From Saprospiraceae bacterium (GTDB taxonomy: Bacteria > Bacteroidota > Bacteroidia > Chitinophagales > Saprospiraceae): a stretch of 50,368 nt of DNA. The notes under the pieces were generated by a model. That model saw nothing but the letters and a program-made list of their open reading frames with translations. It was not told the DNA's origin and did not search any database. Shown here piece by piece: positions 1 to 9,337 of the stretch. The stretch spans positions 1 to 50,368 of the forward strand of contig JARGNR010000046.1 of assembly GCA_029212405.1 (NCBI GenBank). The letters are read 5' to 3'. Position 1 is the first letter of the stretch. Each line of letters begins with the position of its first letter. A program made the position numbers and the translations under genes.

Positions 1-1
1 A

Positions 2-997
2 AAGAGACACTTGGTACTAGGAGATTGGACACCTGCACCTTGTTCTGTAGCACAGGGAATCGATATTTATATATCAGATGATTGTGATGAAGTATGGCAG
101 CAGGGTACAGAAGAAGCCATTCTCGAATATAACAACGCCAACACGAGTATTCACATGAACTTATCTAGCAACGAAGAGACTGCTGATATTGTCATCCGAT
201 GTGAAGATTTTGCCGAAGAAGGAATATGGGAATTTGCTGCAGGGCTGGGAGAAGGTCCTGTGGAAGATGGAACCATAGGTAGATATGTCTACTTAAATAC
301 AGACTATGAAGATGAAGGTTTAGAATGTGGACCGTGTCTTTTCAGGTCGATTATACTTCATGAATTAGGCCATAACCTTGGAATACTGCACAATGAAGCT
401 GCTGAAGGTGGCTTTTGGGCTACGGGTGAATATACATTTAATGAAGATGGAACATTTTCACCAAGTGGTAGTTTTACGACTGCTGCCTGGATAGAAGGGA
501 CTCCTTTGCCAGGAACAATTGATCCCTTATCAATTTTTAATGGTGCAGGAAGTTGTATCGACCCTATATGTACATTCAATGAAAATGACCTCATCGCTCT
601 AGAAGCGTTATACCCTATTCCAGAAGATCCATGCGAATGTCCTGAATATTATGAAGATGAGTATCAAGCCTGTGCATGTCCTGAATATGAAGGATTTGAT
701 TTTGACATCACATTCAATGGACCAATTTGTTTTGGGGATATCGTAACCTTCACCATACTACCCAATGCAGGATCAGATGATCTCAGAGTAATTTCTTGGG
801 AAGTATTATCGGGAGGACTGGATATCATGTCAACTTACGATAACAGCGCCATTGCCGAAGCTTTTGCACCAGGGCGTGCTCGAATATGTGCAACAGTTCA
901 AGATCCATGCGGAAATACAAAAACTAGATGTACAAGAGTATTGATCAAAAGTGAATCACAATGTGGAGGAGACGGTGATATACCCAATCCAAAGTAA
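2..997 (+). CDS. Secreted metzincin-type zinc metalloprotease, 5' truncated
   Basis: The frame is open to the window edge, so the true start lies outside; the first possible internal start is a TTG at 11. Counting from there, residues 117-127 read HELGHNLGILH, the HExxHxxGxxH zinc site of metzincins (matrixin/M10- or M57-like): three zinc histidines and the catalytic Glu. Many Cys residues (for example CGPC before the helix, and a CECPEY/CACPEY pair near residue 215) suggest an exported, disulfide-bonded protein. About 85 C-terminal residues look like a PKD/Ig-like beta domain. There is no clear T9SS sorting domain at the end. The substrate is unknown. A strong hairpin terminator follows at 1046-1070. 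The protease family call is firm; the subfamily is not. Confidence 0.85.
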   Translation, partial: KRHLVLGDWTPAPCSVAQGIDIYISDDCDEVWQQGTEEAILEYNNANTSIHMNLSSNEETADIVIRCEDFAEEGIWEFAAGLGEGPVEDGTIGRYVYLNTDYEDEGLECGPCLFRSIILHELGHNLGILHNEAAEGGFWATGEYTFNEDGTFSPSGSFTTAAWIEGTPLPGTIDPLSIFNGAGSCIDPICTFNENDLIALEALYPIPEDPCECPEYYEDEYQACACPEYEGFDFDITFNGPICFGDIVTFTILPNAGSDDLRVISWEVLSGGLDIMSTYDNSAIAEAFAPGRARICATVQDPCGNTKTRCTRVLIKSESQCGGDGDIPNPK

Positions 998-1045
998 AAA
1001 CGCTCACACTATGATCCATAAAAATTCATAGACTATAAATGAAGG

Positions 1046-1070
1046 CTGCTGCTATTTTAAATAGTGGCAG
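1046..1070 (+). terminator. Intrinsic terminator of the metalloprotease gene
   Basis: Two 12-base arms (1046-1057 and 1059-1070) pair completely if two G-U wobbles are allowed; the innermost pairs must open to form the loop. The hairpin is followed by TTTTCTCTTTTTAT. It lies about 50 bases after the stop codon at 997. Confidence 0.75.
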
Positions 1071-1274
1071 TTTTCTCTTTTTATCCTAGTCATTTCCCAA
1101 TGCTATATTCTTCAATATAACTTCAAAAGCAGTCATACAAAAATAGCTGTACTAGTGTATCCTATCTGATTTAACATACTTCAATCAACAGTTCAATAGA
1201 GTAATTCTACAATTCAGCACCATTTTTGATCCTTTAAGTCATATATCCTGTTACATCTTAAAGTGATAATGGGT

Positions 1275-1282
1275 TATATTTG
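1275..1282 (+). promoter_or_regulatory. Bacteroidota -7 box (TATATTTG) before the GAF gene
   Basis: This is an exact match to TAnnTTTG, 30 bases before the ATG at 1312, giving a short leader of about 24 bases. No TTG/TTTG element was found at the usual distance upstream, so only half of the promoter is supported. Confidence 0.5.
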
Positions 1283-1311
1283 AATAATTAACGCCACAGA
1301 GAATACAAAAA

Positions 1312-3666
1312 ATGAATAATACATCTACGGATCAAATAAATATTGTTTCTGAATATATAAAAATGGAAGACTTTATGAAATTGATGCAAATGCATCAAGA
1401 AAATAATCCATATGAGATAAAATTAAGCTTTGATAAGTATATAAAATCAATAAATACTCAATTCAAACAAGGATGCAAATTTTATAAAGGAGTCATCCCT
1501 TTTTTGCAGGATGTTGAAGCAAAAATGTCAAAAAAAGGTGAGGATACGTGTGGCAAACTTCAAGAAGAAGCGATTGAGATGCTAATGCCTTCCATGTTTG
1601 TACAAAATGAAATGAGCTTTATATCAAAACCCTTTAAAAAACAATTTGCTCAAAAGACTCAAAAGCTAGCTGACTTCTTCAATAATAAAAACTGGGAAAT
1701 CAAAATTGATAGAGAGAAATTAGCTGCAAAAAATACTATTATTTCAATAGGTAGTTTTATACTAAAAACCTGTTATGGAATTGAAGCTTTTGAATATTTG
1801 TCAGATACTCTTGAATTTAAAAATTCTAAATCAGATTTAATCAAACACCTAGAGATAGGCATTAAATTTGATTTTGTAGAAGTAATCGAGAAGAAGCCAT
1901 TACTTCCACTTTCTGAAGATGATATTCAAAAACTGTTAGTAAATAATACCGATTCAGAGCTATGGCTGAAATTACTTCCCCCAGATCGTTTTATAATTAA
2001 AGGGTTTGCTATTGGCACATTCCATGATATAACTAAAATCCAGATTCATTCTCAAATGAGAAAAAACATTGCCAACGTTGCTGATGGAGAGGATCCGCTG
2101 GAGAAACTAAAAGAGATCACTCAATTATTCAGATCATACTTGGTCGATCAAAGTATTGAAATAGGGGTATCTAATTTACTATTTGCTGAATTGATAAATC
2201 CCGACTCTATAACAATGAGTTTAACAAATGAGTTGGACATAAGGAAACTAATTTCTAATGATCTAAAAGAAGGTAGATGTATCTATAGCGATGCCATTTT
2301 TAGGCAAGAGACGATCATCGTGGATGATTTGAATAAGAAATCTTCTCCCTCCCTTGCAGAAAAAAAATTGCTAAAAAATGGTGTTCAAAGCATAATTATT
2401 GTCCCAGTTCTCAACGAAGACAATAAATTAATTTCGATTTTTGAAATAGGAAGTAGTAAAAAGACAGGAGTAAATACTGTTGTTCACTTACGGTTAAAGG
2501 AAATGATTACTTTAGCTAAATTGATGATCAATTCCTTTTCTAAAGAGATGGATAAATTGGTCGATTTGATCATACGAGACAACTTTACTTCGATCCATCC
2601 CAGTGTAGAATGGAAGTTTAAAGAAGTGGCTACAAAATACCAGATCAATTTAGTCAATTCTCCAAGTGAAACTGCGCTAGATCCAATCAAATTTGAAAAT
2701 GTCTTTCCCTTGTATGGACAAGCCGATATTGTTGGGAGCTCAACTTTAAGAAATGAGGCACTACAATCGGATTTAATTTTTAATCTCAAGTCTTTGAACA
2801 ACCTCATTGAGATCTGGTTGAAACACAAACATTTTTATTTACTGGAATCCTATCAACTCAAGATTGCCACGATCATCGAACATTTAAAAGATGATTTTGA
2901 ATCCAGTGATGAATCTACTATAATTGAATTATTACATGCACAAGTTCATCCACTTCTTGAAGAATTAAAAGGGAGGCATGACGACTTGCCGAGTACTCCC
3001 TATGCGGAATACATATCTTTACTAGATAGTGAATTAGGCATTGTTTATGACAAGAGAAAACTATTTGAAGAAAGTGTAACTGCACTCAATGCTCAACTAT
3101 CGGAATTTTTCTCTAGGGAAGATATAAAAATGCAAAAAACACTTCCCCACTATTTTGAAAAATACAAAACGGACGGGGTTGAATACAATATATACATAGG
3201 CAAAAGCTTACTAGAAAACGGTAATTTCTCAGAAAATGACTTAAAGGAATTTAGAATTTGGCAAATTCAAAAAATGATTGAAGTCACCCAAATAATTTCT
3301 ACTTTGTCTCCTACTCTACCTGTTCCAATAACCACTGCGCAACTAATTTTTGTTTACAATAATGAATTGAATATTCGATTCAGAATGGAAGAAAAGAAAT
3401 TTGATGTAGATGGGGCATACAATGTGCGTTATGAGATACTCAAGAAAAGAATTGACAAAGCAACGATAAAGGGGACTACAGAGAGGTTGACACAATCTGG
3501 TAAGGTGGCCATTGTTTATCTACAGGATAAGGAAAAAAGAGAATACCTTGAGTATATTAATTTTCTAAAGCATACGGGAGCAATTCAAGATGAAGTTGAA
3601 GAACTAGAACTGAATAGATTACCAGGAGCAGAGGGCTTAAAAGCTTTGAGAATTACCGTAAAATAA
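1312..3666 (+). CDS. Large GAF-domain protein paired with HD-PycTM protein
   Basis: A 784-residue soluble protein with no signal peptide or membrane segment. Residues of about 265-405 read like a GAF sensor domain: a predicted long helix leads into alternating strands, including IIIVPVLNEDNKLISIFEIGS, the usual core strand hairpin of GAF. The flanking N-terminal 260 and C-terminal 380 residues are mostly charged helices and I do not recognise them. No kinase, cyclase or phosphodiesterase motif is visible. The next gene, 63 bases downstream on the same strand, encodes an HD-PycTM fusion; from memory, similar GAF proteins sit beside such genes in other Bacteroidota. I infer a cytoplasmic ligand sensor or partner of the HD-PycTM protein. 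GAF call moderate; function unknown. Confidence 0.7.
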   Translation: MNNTSTDQINIVSEYIKMEDFMKLMQMHQENNPYEIKLSFDKYIKSINTQFKQGCKFYKGVIPFLQDVEAKMSKKGEDTCGKLQEEAIEMLMPSMFVQNEMSFISKPFKKQFAQKTQKLADFFNNKNWEIKIDREKLAAKNTIISIGSFILKTCYGIEAFEYLSDTLEFKNSKSDLIKHLEIGIKFDFVEVIEKKPLLPLSEDDIQKLLVNNTDSELWLKLLPPDRFIIKGFAIGTFHDITKIQIHSQMRKNIANVADGEDPLEKLKEITQLFRSYLVDQSIEIGVSNLLFAELINPDSITMSLTNELDIRKLISNDLKEGRCIYSDAIFRQETIIVDDLNKKSSPSLAEKKLLKNGVQSIIIVPVLNEDNKLISIFEIGSSKKTGVNTVVHLRLKEMITLAKLMINSFSKEMDKLVDLIIRDNFTSIHPSVEWKFKEVATKYQINLVNSPSETALDPIKFENVFPLYGQADIVGSSTLRNEALQSDLIFNLKSLNNLIEIWLKHKHFYLLESYQLKIATIIEHLKDDFESSDESTIIELLHAQVHPLLEELKGRHDDLPSTPYAEYISLLDSELGIVYDKRKLFEESVTALNAQLSEFFSREDIKMQKTLPHYFEKYKTDGVEYNIYIGKSLLENGNFSENDLKEFRIWQIQKMIEVTQIISTLSPTLPVPITTAQLIFVYNNELNIRFRMEEKKFDVDGAYNVRYEILKKRIDKATIKGTTERLTQSGKVAIVYLQDKEKREYLEYINFLKHTGAIQDEVEELELNRLPGAEGLKALRITVK

Positions 3667-3681
3667 TCTCATAGATATTAG

Positions 3682-3689
3682 TACTTTTG
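3682..3689 (+). promoter_or_regulatory. Possible -7 box (TACTTTTG) before the HD-PycTM gene
   Basis: This is an exact TAnnTTTG match in the 63-base gap after the GAF gene, 41 bases before the ATG at 3730. No matching upstream element was found. The second gene may therefore have its own promoter as well as read-through from the GAF gene. Confidence 0.35.
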
Positions 3690-3729
3690 CAATTCATATC
3701 GTCGTTAAAAGATCTAACTAAAGACCAGC

Positions 3730-4878
3730 ATGGACCATATTGTAAAAGCAACTGAATACGTTACAAACTTTTTTGAGAAAAATATAGATCCTAAATATGC
3801 CTATCATGATTTGGATCATACGTTATCTGTATTGGCATCTGCAAAAAAGATTGCTCAAAAATCCAACCTAGAAGACGAGAAGGTTTTTATTATACAAATC
3901 GCCGCTTTATTTCATGATACGGGATATATAGATGGACCAGAAGAACATGAAGAAAGAAGTGCAAAAATTGCAGAGGATTATCTTCTTGAAAACGGCTTTG
4001 ATCAAGCTTTTATTGACAAAGTTAAAAGCTGCATAAGGGCTACGAAAATGTTTACTGAGTCTTCAGATCAATTGTCTCAGATTCTTCAAGATGCTGATAT
4101 TTCGGGCCTCGCTTCCAAACATTTTTTCGAAATCACGGAAAAACTAAGAATTGAAAAAAACAATTTACAAGAAGAACAGATTTCTAAAAAAGAATGGAAT
4201 AAAACCAATATTCAATTTTTAAAAGATTGCACCTACAAAACGAAGGTGGGCCAAGAGCTTTATGCATCAAAAAAAGATAAGAACCTTTCTGCACTGGTTT
4301 CTAAAAAAGACAAAAAAACCAAAGACAAAAAGAATAAAATAATAGAACAAACCATAGCAAGTAACAAAAGTGCTCAAACCCAATTCAAGACTGCACTCAG
4401 AAACCATATTGATCTTAGTAATATCGCGGACAACAAAGCCAATATAATGATCAGTGTAAATGCTCTTATTCTGACCGTGGCCTTGCCTTTTTTAATTGAC
4501 AAGTCTATGGACAATCACAGATTTTTGATTCCTACAGTCATTATGTCTATTGTTTGTTTAGTGTCCATGGTGTATGCCACCTTGGCTACCCGTCCAATTA
4601 AAATGATGGGTCGAACCTCCGAAGATCAAATTACACAGAATAATGCCAACCTCTTCTTCTTTGGGAATTATCACAAAATGACACTTGAAGAATATCAAAG
4701 TGGCGTAAAACATGTATTGAGTGATTCGGACGCATTGGATAATTCAATCATTCGAGATTTATTTTTCCTTGGAAAATCTCTTGGAGGAAAATTTGAATTC
4801 TTACGTCTATGTTATAATGTCTTTATGTACGGAATAATCTTAGTCGTTTTCTCACTTCTCATTGTTTATGTCATTTGA
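3730..4878 (+). CDS. HD phosphohydrolase fused to Pycsar-effector-like (PycTM) membrane domain
   Basis: A 382-residue two-part protein. Residues 1-170 carry an HD-superfamily metal site: YHDLDH (H30), then LFHDTGY (H62-D63), then DADIS (D121/D123), the H...HD...D pattern of metal-dependent nucleotide phosphohydrolases. A very lysine-rich linker follows (about 180-205). Residues 215-382 match what I know of the PycTM/DUF5706 family: the NIADNKANIMISVNALI signature directly before membrane helices at about 241-258 and 264-287, and a last helix at 363-382. In Pycsar defence, PycTM proteins respond to cCMP/cUMP and damage the membrane. No pyrimidine cyclase is encoded nearby. The HD domain could hydrolyse a nucleotide signal sensed by the same protein. 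It converges on the SulP gene 20 bases away. Confidence 0.85.
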   Translation: MDHIVKATEYVTNFFEKNIDPKYAYHDLDHTLSVLASAKKIAQKSNLEDEKVFIIQIAALFHDTGYIDGPEEHEERSAKIAEDYLLENGFDQAFIDKVKSCIRATKMFTESSDQLSQILQDADISGLASKHFFEITEKLRIEKNNLQEEQISKKEWNKTNIQFLKDCTYKTKVGQELYASKKDKNLSALVSKKDKKTKDKKNKIIEQTIASNKSAQTQFKTALRNHIDLSNIADNKANIMISVNALILTVALPFLIDKSMDNHRFLIPTVIMSIVCLVSMVYATLATRPIKMMGRTSEDQITQNNANLFFFGNYHKMTLEEYQSGVKHVLSDSDALDNSIIRDLFFLGKSLGGKFEFLRLCYNVFMYGIILVVFSLLIVYVI

Positions 4879-4898
4879 TCTTTTCGTCCAACTGACCA

Positions 4899-6623
4899 TT
4901 AATTCAAACTCATTTTCAAACGTTTTGCCAAAACATGCTTATCTAATAATGCTGTTTCAAATTGTTCGATTTCAAATTTCCCCTCGATTTTGGATTGAAT
5001 ATCTTTGACGCAGGTCTCAAATCTGAGATAACAATTCTCTTCTACAAATTCTTCAGAAATCACTCCTACTTTTTTCATCATCCCTATCATTCTAACATTG
5101 GCGCCCGTGATATACACTTGTATTCCTCGATCATGCCACTCATTGATAACACTTTCCAACGTAACCAGACCACTTTGATCAAGAAAAGGCACATGTTCCA
5201 TACGCAAGATCAATACCATGACATTGTCTATTGTACTGCAATATTCTCTAAACTGATCAGCAAATCCGAAAAAGAGAGGACCTTCCAAATTTTGAACATT
5301 AATAGATTGAGCAAGCTTTGCTGGTATTTCCTCATCGTTGACCATATCTTTCAATGTGCGTGTAGAATGCGAACGTTTCATATCTTTTGACATTCTACCA
5401 ATAAACAAGATTGAAGCCAAGGTGAATCCAACACCTACTGCATCCAATAAATTATCAAACAAAGTAACCAACAATACAATAGACCAAACGATGGCGTCTT
5501 GTTTTGGAACTTTTAAGAGCATTGCAATCCCTTTATAATCAATAATACTTGCTCCAATTGTGATCAGAATCCCTGCCAATACTGGCATTGGAATTAATTC
5601 TACATAATCTGCAACTCCCATGACGATAACGAGTAAAAAAACACCTTTCATTACCCCTGAAAGCTTTGTCCTTGCTCCGGATTTGATATTGGTCACTGTA
5701 CCCATTGTCGCACCAGCACCCGGAATGCCCCCAAACAGACTCGCAAAAATATTTCCTATTCCCTGACCGATAACTGTCCACTTACTATTGTGCTTCGTCT
5801 TGGTCATATTATCTGCCACCACAGAAGTCAGCAAGGAATCGATTACTCCTAAACCTCCCAGCATAATGGCTGGTGTAATCATCAACTGAATATCATTACT
5901 ACTCAAAAGAAACAGCTTTGAAAATTGAAACTCCGGCAATGCTCTTGGAATCGCGCCAATAACTGGAACGTCCATATCCATCATAATTGAAAGTCCTGTC
6001 CCCAATATAAGAGCGGCCAAGATAGAAGGTATCTTTTTTGTAATTTTTGGCAATACATAAATCACTGTGATTGTAAACCCACCTAAAAATAAGGCCTGGT
6101 AATTTATGTTTGACAATGGAATATCTATTGTGGTTATGATATTCAAGAATCCCTTGGGCGATGCATACCCTAAAATTGGAAATAATTGAACAGATATAAT
6201 GATAATTCCTATCCCTGCCATAAACCCAGACAACACCGGATACGGCAAGAATTTGACAAACTTACCAAAATCAAACAAGCCAAAAATAACTTGAAATACT
6301 CCAGCTAAGACAAATGTTCCGATGATCAATGGAATCGCTTTATCTATCGCACCCTCACCCTGAGATAGGCCCATCGTAACAATAGTGGCAGCTACTACTG
6401 TCATTGGCCCCGTTGGATCAGAAATCAATGTTCGTGTACCACCAAATAAGGAGGCAATAAAGGCAAGAATGACAGCTGTGTATATCCCTGCTTCGGCACC
6501 TAGCCCCGATTGAACCCCAAATGCCAAGCCCATGGGAAGTCCAATAATTGCAGCTAAAAACGCTCCAGAAAGATCATCTCTAAACGATTGTCTATAAACT
6601 TCCAAGTCAAAATTGAATTTCAT
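4899..6623 (-). CDS. SulP-family inorganic anion transporter with STAS domain
   Basis: Multi-pass SLC26/SulP permease, likely importing sulfate, bicarbonate or another anion. The N-terminal region shows the family opening (DDLSGAFLAAIIGLPMGLAFG), then TLISDPTGPMTVV and about a dozen hydrophobic segments. A cytoplasmic STAS domain occupies the last roughly 130 residues, with the LDQSG loop typical of anti-sigma-antagonist-like folds. The frame can begin at a GTG (6641), but the ATG at 6623 gives the expected N-terminus of the family, so I chose it. The length (574 aa) is normal. The substrate cannot be read from the sequence; the sulfur genes further right make sulfate tempting, but they are 8 kb away and the gene has no GTAAC-N4-GTTAC site. 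Confidence 0.9.
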   Translation of the reverse strand: MKFNFDLEVYRQSFRDDLSGAFLAAIIGLPMGLAFGVQSGLGAEAGIYTAVILAFIASLFGGTRTLISDPTGPMTVVAATIVTMGLSQGEGAIDKAIPLIIGTFVLAGVFQVIFGLFDFGKFVKFLPYPVLSGFMAGIGIIIISVQLFPILGYASPKGFLNIITTIDIPLSNINYQALFLGGFTITVIYVLPKITKKIPSILAALILGTGLSIMMDMDVPVIGAIPRALPEFQFSKLFLLSSNDIQLMITPAIMLGGLGVIDSLLTSVVADNMTKTKHNSKWTVIGQGIGNIFASLFGGIPGAGATMGTVTNIKSGARTKLSGVMKGVFLLVIVMGVADYVELIPMPVLAGILITIGASIIDYKGIAMLLKVPKQDAIVWSIVLLVTLFDNLLDAVGVGFTLASILFIGRMSKDMKRSHSTRTLKDMVNDEEIPAKLAQSINVQNLEGPLFFGFADQFREYCSTIDNVMVLILRMEHVPFLDQSGLVTLESVINEWHDRGIQVYITGANVRMIGMMKKVGVISEEFVEENCYLRFETCVKDIQSKIEGKFEIEQFETALLDKHVLAKRLKMSLN

Positions 6624-6874
6624 ACATTTTAATATTTCCACAAAAGAAATGAATTATCACATAAATTGTTCTAATACTTACATATTTATACATTAGTTTT
6701 ATTTATGTTACATATTAAACATTTTTAAATGCTTGATCCCTAAAAAGCATTTAGATAAAGTATTTCTCTAAATGATAATACAGTGAATGAAATGATACGT
6801 ACCTTTCCCCTTTAGGATAAATATTTCTTTGTCCTATTTTTTTACATTGAAATATTATTTCTGTTTTTTGATGT

Positions 6875-6882
6875 TATATTTG
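6875..6882 (+). promoter_or_regulatory. -7 box (TATATTTG) of the lipoprotein phosphoesterase
   Basis: This is an exact TAnnTTTG match 27 bases before the ATG at 6909, in the 285-base divergent gap with the SulP gene. A TTG lies 25 bases further upstream, longer than the usual spacing. The rest of the gap is AT-rich with no gene. Confidence 0.5.
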
Positions 6883-6908
6883 ATTCCCAACAATTAAAAA
6901 GACGGTAG

Positions 6909-8117
6909 ATGATTGCTATTAAAAACAAACACATTTTTCTTTTCTTGGCACTATCTACGTTGGTTGCTTGCGGCACAAAAAAACATCCCTACTTCAATGC
7001 AACATCCAAAAATTGGTCAAACAAACCTCTTCCTACTTCCAGCAAATTGGTACATACCCTTTATTTGATCGGAGATTCAGGAGAAATGGATGATAGGGAG
7101 CGACATACCAACTTTGTGGTAGAGGCTATGGCATCCATGGTAGAAATGACGAACTCAAATTCTTCGATTGTTTTTCTTGGAGACAACATATATCCTAGCG
7201 GTTTGGCCAATAAGCAAAACACCACGATGCGGGAAGAAGGGATACAAATAATAAAAGCCCAATTAGCACCATTTAAAGACTTTGAAGGCAAAACTTACAT
7301 GATACCTGGAAATCATGACTGGAACCACCACAAACGAGGCGGACTAGAAGCAGTACAACGTCAGGAGGATTACGTTGAAGCCAATTATGGAAATAAGGGA
7401 GGATTGTTTTTCTATCCAGATATGGGATGTGGTGACCCTCAAGTAGTACATCTTAATAAAGAGGTCGTCTACATATTTATTGACAGCCAATGGTGGATGC
7501 AGAGTTGGGATGACGAACAAAATATCAATCAAGGTTGCGAGATTTCTTCAAGAGATGACCTCATGATACGGATGAAAGAATTGTTTATGCAATACAAAAA
7601 CAAAGAAATCATTTGTATGCTTCATCATCCAATTAAAAGTAATGGAAATCACGGTGGATATTTCTCTTTAAAACAGCATATTTTCCCATTAGCAGAATCA
7701 GGAATTTGGCTTCCACTCCCTATTATTGGCTCTATCTACCCTATCTATAGACGGGTGAAAGGAAATAAACAAGACAATACCAATAATCACAATCAAAATC
7801 TCACTAAAGGCTTGGAATCACTTGCAAAAGACTTAGACATAGACATTGTTTTTGCATCAGGGCACGAGCACGGCCTAGAGTATTATGAATCTTCCAAAAT
7901 TAAATACATTGTCAGTGGATCAGGGAGTAAGACCAGCTACATCCAACGAGGAGGAGATGCCGTATACGCGCGTCAAGCAAGAGGATATGCAAGGATCTTA
8001 TTTTATAAAAACTTTGAATCCTGGTTGGAATTTTATACTATCCAAGGGTTCAATGAATCCCCTAGCTTAGAATATAGAGTTCAACTCAGAGTACCAGAAA
8101 CAGGTACGGAAAAATGA
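6909..8117 (+). CDS. Calcineurin-like metallophosphoesterase lipoprotein
   Basis: A 402-residue exported lipoprotein: hydrophobic signal peptide ending in the lipobox LVAC with the lipidated Cys at 21. The body carries the dimetal phosphoesterase motifs in order: GDSGE (about 55), FLGDNIYPSG (about 89), PGNHDWNHH, a HHP motif (MLHHPIKSNG) and GHEHGLEYYE. This set resembles the purple acid phosphatase/calcineurin superfamily. It probably hydrolyses phosphate esters or diesters at the outer membrane or in the periplasm. It has its own promoter box and is followed by a bidirectional hairpin terminator at 8196-8227, so it is likely monocistronic. Confidence 0.9.
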   Translation: MIAIKNKHIFLFLALSTLVACGTKKHPYFNATSKNWSNKPLPTSSKLVHTLYLIGDSGEMDDRERHTNFVVEAMASMVEMTNSNSSIVFLGDNIYPSGLANKQNTTMREEGIQIIKAQLAPFKDFEGKTYMIPGNHDWNHHKRGGLEAVQRQEDYVEANYGNKGGLFFYPDMGCGDPQVVHLNKEVVYIFIDSQWWMQSWDDEQNINQGCEISSRDDLMIRMKELFMQYKNKEIICMLHHPIKSNGNHGGYFSLKQHIFPLAESGIWLPLPIIGSIYPIYRRVKGNKQDNTNNHNQNLTKGLESLAKDLDIDIVFASGHEHGLEYYESSKIKYIVSGSGSKTSYIQRGGDAVYARQARGYARILFYKNFESWLEFYTIQGFNESPSLEYRVQLRVPETGTEK

Positions 8118-8677
8118 ACCAAATTAACACACTATTGATCAAGGATAAAAAAACTGTAACAGGATATAGTAACTGGTAAAAATTGATGCAAATAAAAAGA
8201 GGTTGATCCCTCAGAAGCAACCTCTTTAACACTAACTTAAAATAAAACTCAATTTTTATGCGCCGAAACGCTTTATCGTCCAAGTAGGACACTACTTCTT
8301 ATAATTTTTAAATTGTTTCCTTCTCATTTAGGAGAGCTCGTCCAATTCTATTTGCCAAGGGGGATTATAGAATTAATCACATACAAAACGTCATCTGGTA
8401 ATCAAGACAATAGTTGTATGAATGAAACTTGAAACTATGAAATTTTTGGACGGTTTTAGACCGAAAGATATAAAGTGTAAATTAATCTACACTAATTTGA
8501 ATTTTATGAAAAGTACTTAACTATTCACTAGGGGTAATTTATAAAATGAGTTCAATTATGAGAGTGAAAAAATGGTAAGCTATATATGGAGGAAGCTCAT
8601 AGAAAATAGTCATTGGTAAGGCACGATAAATAATGTGAAGCCCCTCTTCAGAGACTCCACATATCAAAAACAAACTG
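8118..8677. other. 560-base gap between convergent genes
   Basis: Apart from the terminator at 8196-8227, I see no credible coding frame. It contains an imperfect 18-base palindrome at 8475-8492 (GTGTA arm, TACAC arm) of unknown meaning. The region is large for a gap between two 3' ends and might hide a decayed gene. Confidence 0.4.
8196..8227. terminator. Bidirectional hairpin terminator
   Basis: The perfect 10-bp stem AAAGAGGTTG / CAACCTCTTT (8196-8205 with 8218-8227) has a 12-base loop. The A/T-rich ends give U-rich tails in both directions. It lies 79 bases after the phosphoesterase stop. Confidence 0.75.
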
Positions 8678-9337
8678 TTACGCTTCTAACGATCTCTTCG
8701 CTAGATAAAAATCAACCTTTTCGCATGAATCATCGTGTATTCTTGCTTCCATTTCCGCCAACGTCTTTGGAGGAGGAACAATGATCTGATCTCCTGGCAT
8801 CCAATTTAGCGGCATGGCCACCTTATGTTCATCAGAAACTTGCAATGCAGTAAGAGAGCGAATTATTTCATCCATATTTCTTCCAACATTCAATGGATAA
8901 TACATAATGAGTCTTATCTTTTTGGCAGGGTCAATGAAAAAGACAGCTCTCACTGCTGCAGTTTCACTTTCATTGGGTTGAAGCATGCCATACAGCTTTG
9001 ACACCTTCATATCTATATCAGCGATAATGGGAAAATCAAAATATACACCTGTATTCTTTCGTACGTTATTCACCCACCCCAAATGGGCATGAACGCTATC
9101 TATACTTAATCCCAATAATTGAGTATTCAATGCCTCAAATTCTGATTTACGGAGCGCAAATCCACTCATTTCAGTGGTACAAACAGGTGTAAAATCCGCT
9201 GGATGAGAAAACATTACAATCCATTTATCAGTAGCAAAATCCGAAAATTTAATCTTACCTTTTGTCGTAATTGCTTCAAAATCTGGAGCCATATCACCAA
9301 TACGGGGCATAGAAGTTATTGATTCTTCAAATTCCAT
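8678..9337 (-). CDS. Prx6-type (1-Cys) peroxiredoxin
   Basis: A 219-residue cytoplasmic peroxidase reducing H2O2, organic peroxides or possibly persulfides. The peroxidatic Cys is C53 in the motif PADFTPVCTTE; the C-terminal domain of the Prx6 family is present (MPLNWMPGDQIIVPPP). A second cysteine at 205 (DDSCEKV) could resolve the sulfenate, as in some archaeal members of this family. Its promoter carries a perfect GTAAC-N4-GTTAC palindrome at 9401-9414, the same site found before the sulfide genes 8 to 14 kb away, so it is probably part of that regulon although separated by unrelated genes. Confidence 0.95.
   Translation of the reverse strand: MEFEESITSMPRIGDMAPDFEAITTKGKIKFSDFATDKWIVMFSHPADFTPVCTTEMSGFALRKSEFEALNTQLLGLSIDSVHAHLGWVNNVRKNTGVYFDFPIIADIDMKVSKLYGMLQPNESETAAVRAVFFIDPAKKIRLIMYYPLNVGRNMDEIIRSLTALQVSDEHKVAMPLNWMPGDQIIVPPPKTLAEMEARIHDDSCEKVDFYLAKRSLEA

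Larger units (their letters stand above)
998..1311. other. Intergenic region with terminator and promoter box
   Basis: This 314-base gap holds the terminator of the upstream protease and a TATATTTG box just before the GAF gene. I see no open frame with a credible protein in it. Confidence 0.6.

Noticed and set aside
1250-1254. Half-site GTTAC upstream of the GAF gene
   Set aside because: The partner GTAAC arm is missing; one arm alone is expected often by chance.
3730-4878. Calling the HD-PycTM gene a complete Pycsar phage-defence system
   Set aside because: No cyclase gene is adjacent; the HD fusion and the GAF partner suggest another role.
5539-5781. 80-codon frame on the SulP strand but in another reading frame
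   Set aside because: It overlaps the SulP coding sequence fully and has no recognisable protein content.
6707-6711. Half-site GTTAC between SulP and the phosphoesterase
   Set aside because: No second arm at the N4 spacing, so SulP is not counted in the regulon.
8086-8292. 68-codon minus-strand frame spanning the terminator
   Set aside because: It runs through the hairpin at 8196-8227 and has no recognisable domain.
8475-8492. Imperfect 18-base palindrome (GTGTA arm, TACAC arm) in the gap before the peroxiredoxin stop
   Set aside because: It lies downstream of two genes rather than at a promoter, has no -7 box near it and no T-run; it is likely a chance AT-rich palindrome.
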